From the NCBI RefSeq assembly GCF_042849255.1, contig NZ_AP026866.1, forward strand, positions 620,001-684,000: 64,000 nucleotides of DNA, given 5' to 3'. The notes under the pieces are model-generated. The model saw nothing but the letters and a program-made list of their open reading frames with translations, was not told the origin of the DNA and made no database searches. Shown here piece after piece: positions 1 through 8,800 of the stretch (within the stretch, counting starts at the first letter, position 1; every line of letters begins with the position of its first letter). Source of the DNA: Oceaniferula spumae. Its GTDB lineage: Bacteria > Verrucomicrobiota > Verrucomicrobiia > Verrucomicrobiales > Akkermansiaceae. The position numbers were made by a program, and so were the translations under genes.

Positions 1-369
1 ACACAAGGTTATCTTGATCGCTTGAATGCACCTAACGTGAGTATCACCACTGACCCGGTGGAAGCGGTGAAGGATGCCGATGTAATCAATACCGATGTCT
101 GGCTATCGATGGGTCAAGAAGGACAGACAGACAAGGAGGCACATTTTGCCAATTACCAAGTGAACAAAGAGCTGCTCAAGCACGCCCATTCATCACACAT
201 CGTGCTGCACTGCTTACCCGCATACCGTGGCAAGGAAATCACATCAGAAGTTCTTGAGGCCCACGCCGACAGTATTTTCCAACAGGCTGAGAACCGCCTG
301 CATGTGCAGAAATCCATCCTCTCACGCCTGGCATCATACGGGCAGACATTCCGTGGGATGTTTGGTTAA
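1..369 (+). CDS. argF: ornithine carbamoyltransferase, C-terminal part
   Basis: The frame is open from the first base, so this is the last ~122 residues of a gene entering from the left. Ornithine carbamoyltransferase joins carbamoyl phosphate to ornithine to give citrulline in cytoplasmic arginine synthesis. The SMG loop region (DVWLSMGQE), the ornithine-binding loop HCLPAYRG and the C-terminal helix signature QAENRLHVQKSIL are all visible and intact, and they separate it from aspartate carbamoyltransferase. The stop is TAA. nagZ follows 27 bp later on the same strand, so co-transcription is possible although no functional link is obvious. Identity is secure; only the N-terminal carbamoyl-phosphate domain is missing from view. 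Confidence 0.93.
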   Translation, partial: TQGYLDRLNAPNVSITTDPVEAVKDADVINTDVWLSMGQEGQTDKEAHFANYQVNKELLKHAHSSHIVLHCLPAYRGKEITSEVLEAHADSIFQQAENRLHVQKSILSRLASYGQTFRGMFG

Positions 370-396
370 AATGGAAACCAGAGATCAGCCCTAAGC

Positions 397-1494
397 ATGC
401 ACGGTCAACTATTACTACTCGGAGTCCCCGGCACCGAACTCACTGCCGCCGACGCTGCTCGCTACAAAGCCATCCGTCCGGGTGGTTTTGTTTTATTTGG
501 GCGCAACGTTGCTTCACCAGAGCAATTACGGAAGCTTACTGACGACCTGAGGGACATCAGTGACATCACTCCCATCATTGCCATCGATCAGGAAGGTGGT
601 CGTGTCTCACGCACCCGTGAAATCGGCACTGAGCCGCCATCGGCGCAGGAGCTCAGAGAAAAAGGCGACATGGGGTTGGTCGCCCGCCACGGTATTCTCA
701 TGGCGGATCTACTTCGTCTGTTAGGGTTCAACATGAACTTCGCCCCTGTGCTCGATATCTCCTATGATGATGAAGCAGACAATGCGATGAAGGGACGTTG
801 TTACGGCACTGATGCCCAAGAGGTCATCACCAATGCCGGCATTTTCAATCGTAACCTGCGCCACAACAGAGTGCTCTCGAGCGGCAAACATTTTCCATCC
901 TGCGGACTTGCCGACACAGACCCCCATCATGACCTGCCACACATCGATAAAAGTGTAGCAGACATGCTGAAAAGCGATCTGCTCCCCTACACCGCCCTGA
1001 TGCCCGAACTCGACTCACTGATGAGTTGCCACGCACATTTCTCGGCCGTCGATCCCGACAGCCCCGGTCTCCCAGGCTCACTGTCACACAATCTGCTAAC
1101 CAAGCTCTTACGAAACCAGTTAGGCTATGAAGGTGTCATCATGACCGATGACCTCGATATGGGAGCCATCGTCAATACCTATGGCCGTGGCCCGGATGTC
1201 AAACTGGCCGTCGCTGCCGGAAACGATATGGCCATGATTTGCCACCAAGTCGATACAGCGCAAGTGGCACTCGACCATTTAAAAGAACTGCCGATCAGCA
1301 CTATCGACGATTCGCTGAAGCGTGTTGAGAAAATGAAGAAACGGCTTAGTAATCCTCTGAAATATAGCCAAAAGGAATGGGACTTGATCGACGAGGACAT
1401 CATGAAACTCCGGGTCGATGTGTTAGGCGAGGAAGCCGCTAAGGAAGTACGCGACTATTCCGGTGAAAAACGTTCACCTGTCGAAGGATACTAA
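397..1494 (+). CDS. nagZ: beta-N-acetylhexosaminidase (GH3, NagZ-like)
   Basis: A 365-residue single-domain family GH3 glycosidase with no signal peptide, so it is predicted to be cytoplasmic and to remove N-acetylglucosamine from muropeptides during peptidoglycan recycling. The substrate-binding DQEGGRVSR motif (about residues 63-71), the loop DTDPHHDLP that carries the family's general acid/base histidine, and the nucleophile motif MTDDLDMGAI (about residues 249-258) are present. The usual KHFPGHG motif is altered to KHFPSCG (about residues 164-170). The C-terminus is short, as in NagZ rather than in large plant-type GH3 enzymes. The ATG at 397 is the only sensible start. It sits between argF and an exported hydrolase, all on the plus strand. 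Confidence 0.85.
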   Translation: MHGQLLLLGVPGTELTAADAARYKAIRPGGFVLFGRNVASPEQLRKLTDDLRDISDITPIIAIDQEGGRVSRTREIGTEPPSAQELREKGDMGLVARHGILMADLLRLLGFNMNFAPVLDISYDDEADNAMKGRCYGTDAQEVITNAGIFNRNLRHNRVLSSGKHFPSCGLADTDPHHDLPHIDKSVADMLKSDLLPYTALMPELDSLMSCHAHFSAVDPDSPGLPGSLSHNLLTKLLRNQLGYEGVIMTDDLDMGAIVNTYGRGPDVKLAVAAGNDMAMICHQVDTAQVALDHLKELPISTIDDSLKRVEKMKKRLSNPLKYSQKEWDLIDEDIMKLRVDVLGEEAAKEVRDYSGEKRSPVEGY

Positions 1495-1511
1495 CTCTCC
1501 ATTTTTTTCAG

Positions 1512-2450
1512 ATGAAAACTCTCCTGATCTTAGGTTTGCAGATCCTCCTCACAGTTTGTGTAGCTGCAGAAGAAGTTTCCATCACGGTCGAAAATCATGA
1601 TTTAAAAGGAACATTGATACCCTCTCCTAAAGGCAAGGATCTAGCAGTCATGATCGTTTCCGGCTCAGGGCCAACCGATCGAGATGGAAACACCACGGGC
1701 GTCAAAGGCAAAAACAACTCGTTAAAATATCTGGCCGAAGCCCTGCATACAAACAACATTGCCACACTACGCTGTGACAAGCGCGGTGTTGGCGGCAGCC
1801 TAGGAGCAGGAGTTAAAGAGGAAGAGCTCCGATTCGACACCTACATCAATGACGTTGTGGCCTGGGTTCAATTTCTCCACACAAAAGGCTATCGAAAAGT
1901 CGTTTTGTTAGGTCATAGCGAGGGTGCGCTCGTAGCGACAGTCGCAGCTCAGAAATCTAATATAGCAGGACTCGTCCTTATCGCCGGTGCAGGTCGCCCT
2001 GCTCAAGACATCCTCCGAGCACAGCTCAAACCCCAGCTTTCTGAAAAAGATTACAGCAGAGCAAATCAACTCCTGATAGCCCTGAGCAAAGGGCATCAAG
2101 TGCAAAACTCCATACCTGCGCTACACGCTCTGTTCCGGCCCAGCGTTCAGCCCTATCTCATTTCTTGGTTCAAATTCGATCCCGCCAAAGAGCTCGCCAA
2201 AATCAAATCCCCAGTCCTGATCATTCAAGGATCGACGGACATTCAGACCTCTACCCAAGACGCCCAAAAGCTGCATACCGAAGCCAAAGGCAGCCAGATT
2301 GAGATCATTGAGGGCATGAACCACATCTTGAAAAGACAAGACGGCGATCTGAAGGCACAGATGAAATCCTACACAGACCCCAGCCTGCCATTGCACCCTG
2401 ATCTTGTTCCCAAGCTGGACACCTTCATCCGGGCTCAAGTGAAAAAATAG
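1512..2450 (+). CDS. exported alpha/beta hydrolase
   Basis: A 312-residue protein with an N-terminal signal sequence (residues 1-19, hydrophobic ILGLQILLTVCVAA followed by an acidic mature start), so probably periplasmic. The fold is an alpha/beta hydrolase of the dienelactone hydrolase/S9-like group: the oxyanion region SGSGPTDRDGN, the nucleophile elbow GHSEGA (Ser about 136), a late acid in QGSTDIQT and a His in GMNHILK form a plausible triad. The substrate is unknown; close relatives are annotated only as serine aminopeptidase-like hydrolases. It lies 17 bp after nagZ, which suggests a shared transcript. Confidence 0.75.
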   Translation: MKTLLILGLQILLTVCVAAEEVSITVENHDLKGTLIPSPKGKDLAVMIVSGSGPTDRDGNTTGVKGKNNSLKYLAEALHTNNIATLRCDKRGVGGSLGAGVKEEELRFDTYINDVVAWVQFLHTKGYRKVVLLGHSEGALVATVAAQKSNIAGLVLIAGAGRPAQDILRAQLKPQLSEKDYSRANQLLIALSKGHQVQNSIPALHALFRPSVQPYLISWFKFDPAKELAKIKSPVLIIQGSTDIQTSTQDAQKLHTEAKGSQIEIIEGMNHILKRQDGDLKAQMKSYTDPSLPLHPDLVPKLDTFIRAQVKK

Positions 2451-2599
2451 AGCTCATCATCGATTCACACGATACCAGATCACCTTAAAATCGATCCCCC
2501 GATTTTCGAAATTCGTGCTAAGTTTCCTTCGAACCAAGCCACTTAACTCTGAAAAATCGACACTCCAAACTCCGCCGCCTCGGCGTCCTCCGATTGCCG

Positions 2600-3265
2600 A
2601 TGCCGTGGCACCAACCACGCATCCGCCCTGCCGCCGATGGAGATACCGTCATTCTGCTCCACGGACTCTGGCGCAGCATGTGGGCCATGGACCCAATGGC
2701 GGAATTTCTCCATCAACAAGGCTACCACACCGTCAACATCCCCTACCCGTCTTTCCGCAAGCCGCTTGAGGAAATCATCAGCCTGGTGCATGACGTCATC
2801 GCCGAGCAGGAAAGCGGACGCCCGGTGCACTTTGTCACTCACTCGCTCGGCGGCATCGTTACCCGCCAGCTGCTTGCCGATCTGCCGCCAAAGCTAACAG
2901 GCCGCGTGGTCATGCTCGCCCCACCGAACCAAGGAAGTGAGATCATCGACTGGGTATCGCGCAACGGCCCGCTAAGATACACCCTCGGCCCAGCCGGAAT
3001 GAAACTTGGCAGCGACACCTTGGACGCCCCCATTTTACCCGAACACATCGATTCCGTCGTGATCATGGGCCAGCGCAGCAGCATCCCACTTTTCCGCTGG
3101 CTGTTAGACGAGGAGAACGATGGCATCGTCTCCGTCAAACGCGGAAAAATCGCCGGTCTCAATGAGTTCCACGTGATTGACACCGATCACACTTTCATCG
3201 CCAGCGAACCGAAAATCATGGAAATGACCTCTGCGTTCCTCAGTTGCGGCAGAACGTCCTTTTAG
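2600..3265 (+). CDS. alpha/beta hydrolase, lipase-like
   Basis: About 221 residues of the lipase class 2 (EstA/PGAP1-like) alpha/beta hydrolase type. The start ILLHGLWRSMWAM gives the HG oxyanion motif, VTHSLGGI is the Ser nucleophile elbow, LAPPNQGSE follows in the position seen in triacylglycerol lipases, and a C-terminal DTDHTFI supplies the His. No signal peptide is seen, so a cytoplasmic esterase or acyl hydrolase is likely, with unknown substrate. I start at the ATG (2600); a TTG six bases earlier is also in frame and no ribosome-binding site decides between them. glnS begins 41 bp downstream on the same strand. Confidence 0.7.
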   Translation: MPWHQPRIRPAADGDTVILLHGLWRSMWAMDPMAEFLHQQGYHTVNIPYPSFRKPLEEIISLVHDVIAEQESGRPVHFVTHSLGGIVTRQLLADLPPKLTGRVVMLAPPNQGSEIIDWVSRNGPLRYTLGPAGMKLGSDTLDAPILPEHIDSVVIMGQRSSIPLFRWLLDEENDGIVSVKRGKIAGLNEFHVIDTDHTFIASEPKIMEMTSAFLSCGRTSF

Positions 3266-3306
3266 ACTTTCTCTTTTCCACTGAGGCGATTAAAACCCCG
3301 CCACAC

Positions 3307-4986
3307 ATGAGCAAGGAGAACAAAGCAGACTTCATCCGCGAGATTATCGCCGCGGATCTGAAAAGTGGCAAACACGACACCGTCATCACCCGATTCCCAC
3401 CGGAGCCAAACGGCTACCTGCACATCGGCCACGCGAAGGCGATCTGTTTTAACTTCGGCATTGCTCAGGAAAACCAAGAAGTTGGTGCACGCTGTCACCT
3501 CAGATTCGACGATACCAATCCCGCCAAAGAGGAGGTTGAATACGTCGAAAGCATCAAGAAAGACGTCAGCTGGCTGGGATTCGACTGGGGTGAAAACCTC
3601 TACTTTGCCAGTGACTACTTCGATTTTTTCTACGATTGCGCCGTGCATCTGATCAAGGAGGGCAAGGCCTACGTCGATGAGCAGTCGCTGGAAGAAATCC
3701 GCACCGCTCGCGGCAATGTCACCACTCCCGGAACCCATTCACCTTTCCGCGATAGACCAGCCGAGGAAAGCCTCGATCTCTTCGCCCGCATGAAGGCCGG
3801 TGAATTCGAAAACGGCAAGATGGTGCTACGCGCCAAGATCGACATGTCTTCGTCGAACATGAACATGCGCGATCCTGTGATGTATCGTATCGTCAACACA
3901 CCGCACCACAACACTGGGGACAAATGGTGCATCTATCCAATGTATGACTTCGCCCATCCGTTAGAAGACGCAAAGGAGAACATCACCCACTCACTCTGCA
4001 CCTTAGAATTTGAAAATCACCGTCCGCTCTACGAGTGGGCGATTGACAACTGTCCGGTGCCTTCAAAGCCGCGCCAGATCGAGTTCTCCCGCCTGAACCT
4101 CAGCTACACGGTGATGAGTAAGCGCAAGCTGCTCCAACTGGTCGAGGAAGGTCTCGTCGATGGCTGGGATGATCCCCGCTTGCCTACACTTTCCGGTATG
4201 CGCCGCCGTGGCTACCAGCCTGCTGCGATCCGCAGCTTCTGCCATCGCGTTGGCATCACCAAGGTCAACAGCGTCACCGACATGTCGATTCTCGAGGCCG
4301 AAATCCGCAACGAGCTCAATCAAAACGCCGAGCGACGTATGGGGGTGTTAGATCCGCTCAAAGTAGTGATCACCAACTGGCCGTCTGATACGCACAGCGA
4401 ACAGGTCGAAGTGCCTAATAATCCCGCTAACAAGGAAGCTGGCGTCCGCGAGGTTTCACTCGGAAAGGAAATCTGGATCGAGCGTGATGACTTCATGGAA
4501 GATCCGCCTAACAAGTTCTTCCGTCTCGGACCAGAACGCTCCGTGCGTCTACGTGGAGGCTACATCATCACCTGCACTGGTTTCGAGAAAAACGATGCCG
4601 GTGAAGTCACAGAAATCCATTGTGAGTTCATTCCCGACACCATCGGCAAGGATGCCCCCGAAGGCATCAAGTGCCGCGCAGCGATTCATTGGGTCGATTC
4701 CGCCACCGCCGTGAATGCCGAGGTTCGTTTATACGATCGACTCTTCAGCGAAGAGAATCCGGACGTTGCCGAGGGAGGATTCCTCAGCTGCTTGAACGAC
4801 GATTCTCTCAGCGTCATCACCGACGCCAAATTGGAAGCCTCACTCACAGATGCCCAGTCCGGCGACGTCTATCAGTTTGAACGTGTCGGCTATTTCTGCG
4901 CTGATGAAAAAGACCACGTCGCTGGTGAGAAGCTCGTCTTCAACCGTACCGTGGCGCTGAAAGACTCTTGGGCTAAAGCCAAGTAG
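3307..4986 (+). CDS. glnS: glutaminyl-tRNA synthetase
   Basis: A class I synthetase of 559 residues, close to the ~555 typical of bacterial GlnS. It charges tRNA-Gln with glutamine directly. The signature is clear: PPEPNGYLHIGHAKAI with the HIGH motif, DDTNPAKEEVEYV, the GlnS-type block IEFSRLNLSYTVMSKRKL containing the KMSKS-equivalent VMSKR, and a two-barrel anticodon-binding C-terminus. The open frame continues 21 codons upstream to a GTG at 3244, but that stretch overlaps the previous gene's end and is not conserved in character; the ATG at 3307 (MSKENKADF) fits the family. GltX is encoded separately at 21.5 kb, so this organism probably does not depend on the amidotransferase route for Gln-tRNA. 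Confidence 0.95.
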   Translation: MSKENKADFIREIIAADLKSGKHDTVITRFPPEPNGYLHIGHAKAICFNFGIAQENQEVGARCHLRFDDTNPAKEEVEYVESIKKDVSWLGFDWGENLYFASDYFDFFYDCAVHLIKEGKAYVDEQSLEEIRTARGNVTTPGTHSPFRDRPAEESLDLFARMKAGEFENGKMVLRAKIDMSSSNMNMRDPVMYRIVNTPHHNTGDKWCIYPMYDFAHPLEDAKENITHSLCTLEFENHRPLYEWAIDNCPVPSKPRQIEFSRLNLSYTVMSKRKLLQLVEEGLVDGWDDPRLPTLSGMRRRGYQPAAIRSFCHRVGITKVNSVTDMSILEAEIRNELNQNAERRMGVLDPLKVVITNWPSDTHSEQVEVPNNPANKEAGVREVSLGKEIWIERDDFMEDPPNKFFRLGPERSVRLRGGYIITCTGFEKNDAGEVTEIHCEFIPDTIGKDAPEGIKCRAAIHWVDSATAVNAEVRLYDRLFSEENPDVAEGGFLSCLNDDSLSVITDAKLEASLTDAQSGDVYQFERVGYFCADEKDHVAGEKLVFNRTVALKDSWAKAK

Positions 4987-5000
4987 TCGCGGAATTATCT

Positions 5001-5221
5001 TATTCCCCCATCGGGGAAACTCATACCAGCCCCGTGTAGTGAGCGCAGCACACTACGCGGGGTTTGCGTCAGCGAAATACGTCGGCTGTAGGCCGACTTT
5101 ATAGACCTACCGAAATGTTTGGTTAGATCTATAAAGTTGGCCTTCAGCCAACGCGCTTGCCTACGTGAACCAATCATGGGGATTCTCCGCATGCTGGTAT
5201 GAAATTCCCCGTTGGGGAATG
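5001..5221. repeat. 221-bp nested inverted-repeat element
   Basis: This fills most of the 326-bp gap between convergent glnS and ftsK and contains no gene. The ends are near-perfect inverted repeats of ~29 bp (5001-5030 and 5193-5221, core 'ctcataccagc' / 'gctggtatga', each flanked by a small 'ccccatcgggg' or 'ccccgttgggg' palindrome). Inside are a local hairpin at 5030-5062 and a second pair of ~31-bp arms (5081-5111 and 5121-5152). A rearranged copy of the right half lies at 56793-56887. The structure suggests a non-autonomous, hairpin-forming mobile repeat of the MITE or REP/BIME kind; it could also act as a bidirectional terminator for the two convergent genes. Confidence 0.75.
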
Positions 5222-5312
5222 CCGTTATGGTGTGTGAGTATTTCGGCGAGGTCTGGCAATCTGTAAACATCTCTAGCAGTTCACCGAATGACCAATAACA
5301 GAATAACTGCCT

Positions 5313-7862
5313 CTATGGCTCATCCTGACCTACATTGATCAAAATCTCACGCGGTTTGGCTCCTTCACCTGGTCCGATGATTCCGCGTTCTTCGAGGATA
5401 TCCATCATGCGGGCTGCGCGGGTGTAGCCCAATCTCAGACGTCGCTGGAGCAAGGAGGTGCTCGCCTTTTTCTCCTGACGGATCACTTCCATGCATTTTT
5501 GCACGATCTCTTCATCGGCATCAGAAACATCATTTTCCTCGCCGCCTCCGGAGCCTCCTTTTTCGATGCTTTCTTGCACGGTTTTCTCGAAGACTTGCTC
5601 CACTTGGTTCGAGCAGAACTTGACCAGGTCCTCGACTTCTTCGTCCGAAATGAAGGCGCCTTGCGCACGTTCGAGTTTGGCTGAACCTGGTGGCAGATAA
5701 AGCATGTCGCCCTTGCCCACCAACTTGTCGGCACCGGAGACATCGAGAATCACACGGCTATCGAGCTTGGATGAAACTTGGAAGGCAATACGGCTGGGAA
5801 TGTTGGCTTTGATGATACCGGTAACCACATCGGCACGCGGTGTCTGCGTGGCGACAATGAGGTGAATACCGGCGGCACGTGCTTTCTGGGCAATACGCGC
5901 GATGTTCATTTCCATGTCGGCTGGAGCCGTTTGCATCAAGTCAGCAAGCTCATCAATAATCACCACGATGTAAGGAATGCGGTCAGGAATTTCTTCATCC
6001 TCGTCATCATCATCGTCGGATCCATCCAATGCTGGCGGTCCGAGTTCCCCGTCAGTCAGAGCGCGGGCGATGGAATCGATGTGTTCTGGATCATACTCTT
6101 CCTCTTGCTCGGGAGTTTCCCCCTCCACTTCTTCAGGCTCTTCTGGTTCTTCTTTTTCGGGAAGCTCGCGGCTGTTGAAGCTATCGAAGTTGCGCACGCC
6201 ACACTCGGCGAACATGCGGTAGCGGCGTTCCATTTCATTGACCACCCAGCGCAGGGCGGCGATGACTTTATTAGGATCGGTCACCACTGGCACAGCGAGG
6301 TGCGGCAGTGAGTTATACATCTGCATTTCCACCACCTTGGGGTCTACCATGATGAAGCGCAGCTCGTTTGGGCTGAACTTGAACAGGATACTGGAAATGA
6401 TGGAGTTGATACACACCGACTTACCTGAACCTGTGGCACCGGCCACTAACAGGTGGGGCATGGCAGCGAGATCACCGATGACGGTGTTGCCGTAAACGTC
6501 CTTACCGAGTGCGAGTGGTATCTTATTTTTGGCACTGGCAAAGGCGGGGTCCGAAAGTAGTTCGTGCAGAGGCACCGCCACTTTTTCATTGTTAGCGATT
6601 TCAATCCCCACGGTGTCGGAGCCAGGAACGGGAGCAAGAATGTTGATGCTCTCTGCCTTGGTAGCACGCGCTAGATCGGCCTCTAACTGGGTAATGCGGC
6701 TGACACGCAGACCTAGACTTGGGTAGACCTCGTAACGTGTGATGGTGGGACCGCGGGTGATGTTACCAGCTGTGACCTCGACGCCAAATGCATTGAGAGT
6801 ATCGATGATGGTTTTCTGCACCGCGACCATTTCATCCTTATCGGCCTCGACTTCCGGTTCCTCGTTGTCGGGAATATTTAGAAGGTCGAATCCGGGCAAC
6901 TCATAGTTATCGTATTCACCCGCGCTGAGTCCGGCATACTCTGAGGCTTTCTTCTCGAAAGGTCTGGCACCACGATCGGCGTTCGGTTTGCGGCGTTGTG
7001 AGGAATCGATAATCTGCGGCACAGGAACTTCCTTGAGAGGTAGTTCTTGCTGAGGATTGGTATCCTTCTCAGGTTCGGGCTCTTCGTTTTTGGCCGCGGG
7101 TTTTCTACGAGTCTTGGCAGCTGGTTTAGTCTCCTCAGATGCTGCAGGTGCAGTCGTCTGGGTTGAGCCACCGGCTAAACGGTTGTCGCGCTCGAGTCGG
7201 CGTTGCTCGCGTGCCGAAATTTTTTCCGACTCCTCGATTTTACGTTGTTTGCGATTGTGCAGCCAGTTTTTGACGTAAACAAAACCCGCACGGCTGAACT
7301 GAACTGGGTGTAATCCGGTAAGTAGAATCAGGCTAACCAAGTAGACGCAGATCAAGACTAAGATGGCACCGGGTTTGTTGAGGAGCCTCTCCAGAAGTAG
7401 CGTGCCAAGGCCATAACCGGTCCATCCTCCTGGGCCGACAAGACCATTTGCGTCCGCCCACCCCAAAAGCATTACATTTTGAACCCCCATCAATGCGGCG
7501 GCACTCAAAACAAAGACACCACATCCGATCCACGTGCGCATCGATACACGCGCATCAAAAGCCAATTTCGCAACACCCATCCAAATCATCGTCAATGGGA
7601 TGAGATAGGCGGCCGCGCCGAACCCCATTAGCAAAAGATATCCGAGAAACGCCCCCACCGGGCCAATCCAGTTCACACTGCCGCCTTCAGGAGAGCTTCC
7701 TCCACCGAGTCCAGGTAGATTCGGTAAATCATGGGGTGAATAGGAAACCAGCGATAACAACAGCAACACACCCGCCCCGCAGAGTAAAATCCCGAGCACC
7801 TCATTTGGCCAAGGTTTACGGTCTTGCTTCTCGTTCTTCAGTTTATTTCGGGGGGAGGCCAT
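5313..7862 (-). CDS. ftsK: DNA translocase FtsK/SpoIIIE
   Basis: An 849-residue septal DNA pump that clears and aligns the chromosome terminus at division. The N-terminus has about four membrane segments (within residues ~20-200), followed by a charged Pro/Glu/Lys linker. The motor starts near residue 400 and carries Walker A GATGSGKS (~474-481) and Walker B YIVVIIDELAD (~630-640). A winged-helix gamma domain ends the protein (~780-849, LLQRRLRLGYTRAARMMD). Between Walker A and B sits an unusually long, acid-rich insertion (~560-628). The longest frame begins 23 codons earlier, but MASPRNK at 7862 is the better start. It is convergent with glnS across the inverted-repeat element. Confidence 0.95.
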   Translation of the reverse strand: MASPRNKLKNEKQDRKPWPNEVLGILLCGAGVLLLLSLVSYSPHDLPNLPGLGGGSSPEGGSVNWIGPVGAFLGYLLLMGFGAAAYLIPLTMIWMGVAKLAFDARVSMRTWIGCGVFVLSAAALMGVQNVMLLGWADANGLVGPGGWTGYGLGTLLLERLLNKPGAILVLICVYLVSLILLTGLHPVQFSRAGFVYVKNWLHNRKQRKIEESEKISAREQRRLERDNRLAGGSTQTTAPAASEETKPAAKTRRKPAAKNEEPEPEKDTNPQQELPLKEVPVPQIIDSSQRRKPNADRGARPFEKKASEYAGLSAGEYDNYELPGFDLLNIPDNEEPEVEADKDEMVAVQKTIIDTLNAFGVEVTAGNITRGPTITRYEVYPSLGLRVSRITQLEADLARATKAESINILAPVPGSDTVGIEIANNEKVAVPLHELLSDPAFASAKNKIPLALGKDVYGNTVIGDLAAMPHLLVAGATGSGKSVCINSIISSILFKFSPNELRFIMVDPKVVEMQMYNSLPHLAVPVVTDPNKVIAALRWVVNEMERRYRMFAECGVRNFDSFNSRELPEKEEPEEPEEVEGETPEQEEEYDPEHIDSIARALTDGELGPPALDGSDDDDDEDEEIPDRIPYIVVIIDELADLMQTAPADMEMNIARIAQKARAAGIHLIVATQTPRADVVTGIIKANIPSRIAFQVSSKLDSRVILDVSGADKLVGKGDMLYLPPGSAKLERAQGAFISDEEVEDLVKFCSNQVEQVFEKTVQESIEKGGSGGGEENDVSDADEEIVQKCMEVIRQEKKASTSLLQRRLRLGYTRAARMMDILEERGIIGPGEGAKPREILINVGQDEP

Positions 7863-8074
7863 CTCGATAGGAAAACGCCGGTGTGGCGGTGCGACCGCTA
7901 CACGACATTGGGTGGATCGTGATTCACACACCTTCGTGGTGCGTGAGGCGGCTCTATTCCTAGAGAATCCCCCATCCTACAGGCTGTGGCAAGATAAATA
8001 ACGCTAAATGGATAATCAGGAAAAGTTAATGAATTTAGCATTTGGGTTATTCGAATCTGACATTAAGTAGAGGG

Positions 8075-8800
8075 ATGCGATTGCTGATGGTATTTCTCAA
8101 GGAGCCCCTACCCGGAAAAGTGAAAACACGCCTAGCGGCTGACGTTGGAAATGACGAGGCGGCCAGATATTACAAGGCTCTGGTCGAAGTCTTACTCAAG
8201 CAATTGCAAGGGCTTGAAAAATGCCGGATTCGCTTTTGCTATGCACCGGACGATGCCGACGACGCCATTCGGTTCTGGTTGTTGCCACTGATGAACGGAA
8301 GTCCGAGCGAAACCGAAGGCGTCTATTTAGCACCAACAGCGTTGGGAGAAAAATACCGACAGGAAATTGATTTCCGTCCCCAAGGTGAGGGTGACCTCGG
8401 TGATCGGATGCAGCGAGCCTTTGCAGAAGGTTTCGTAGACGGCTTCGAAGAGATTGCCGTGATTGGCACCGATTGCCCCGACTGCGGAGCCAGATGGATC
8501 AATGCCGGCTTCTCTCGTATGTCCACGGACCAGCGCGACGGCATGATCGGACCCAGCACGGATGGCGGCTATTACTTGTTAGGATTGAAAACACCCTGTC
8601 CTTCCCTATTTACCAGTATCGCATGGAGCGAGGATACAGTTCTTGATAGGACTCTATCAGCGGCTGAAAAGGCTGGCCTCAAGATTGAAAAATTACCACC
8701 GCTGACCGACATCGATCATCTTGAGGACTGGAACTCCTTGTTAGAAGGTCCATTGGGAGCATCAATTAAAAAATCACTCGGCGAGGAACTCGACAGTTAG
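8075..8800 (+). CDS. TIGR04282-family glycosyltransferase (DUF2064)
   Basis: About 241 residues with a GT-A nucleotidyl/glycosyltransferase fold. The family hallmarks are present: an N-terminal FLKEPLPGKVKTRLA loop, AVIGTDCPDCG, and GPSTDGGYYLLGL, followed by WSEDTVLDRT and a closing DIDHLEDW. Members are annotated as arsenosugar-biosynthesis glycosyltransferases or rSAM/selenodomain-associated transferase 1, so the substrate is uncertain. I start at the ATG at 8075; an ATG at 8087 with 'agaggg' 12 bp upstream is an alternative, and a TTG at 8042 is less likely. Its stop overlaps the stop of convergent birA by 4 bp. Confidence 0.8.
   Translation: MRLLMVFLKEPLPGKVKTRLAADVGNDEAARYYKALVEVLLKQLQGLEKCRIRFCYAPDDADDAIRFWLLPLMNGSPSETEGVYLAPTALGEKYRQEIDFRPQGEGDLGDRMQRAFAEGFVDGFEEIAVIGTDCPDCGARWINAGFSRMSTDQRDGMIGPSTDGGYYLLGLKTPCPSLFTSIAWSEDTVLDRTLSAAEKAGLKIEKLPPLTDIDHLEDWNSLLEGPLGASIKKSLGEELDS

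Noticed and set aside
3244..3306. N-terminal extension of GlnS from a GTG
   Set aside because: Overlaps the end of the preceding hydrolase gene and is not part of the GlnS domain; the ATG at 3307 matches the family start.
5778..6311. A 177-codon plus-strand frame within ftsK
   Set aside because: Antisense shadow of the ftsK motor region; composition follows the complementary codons.
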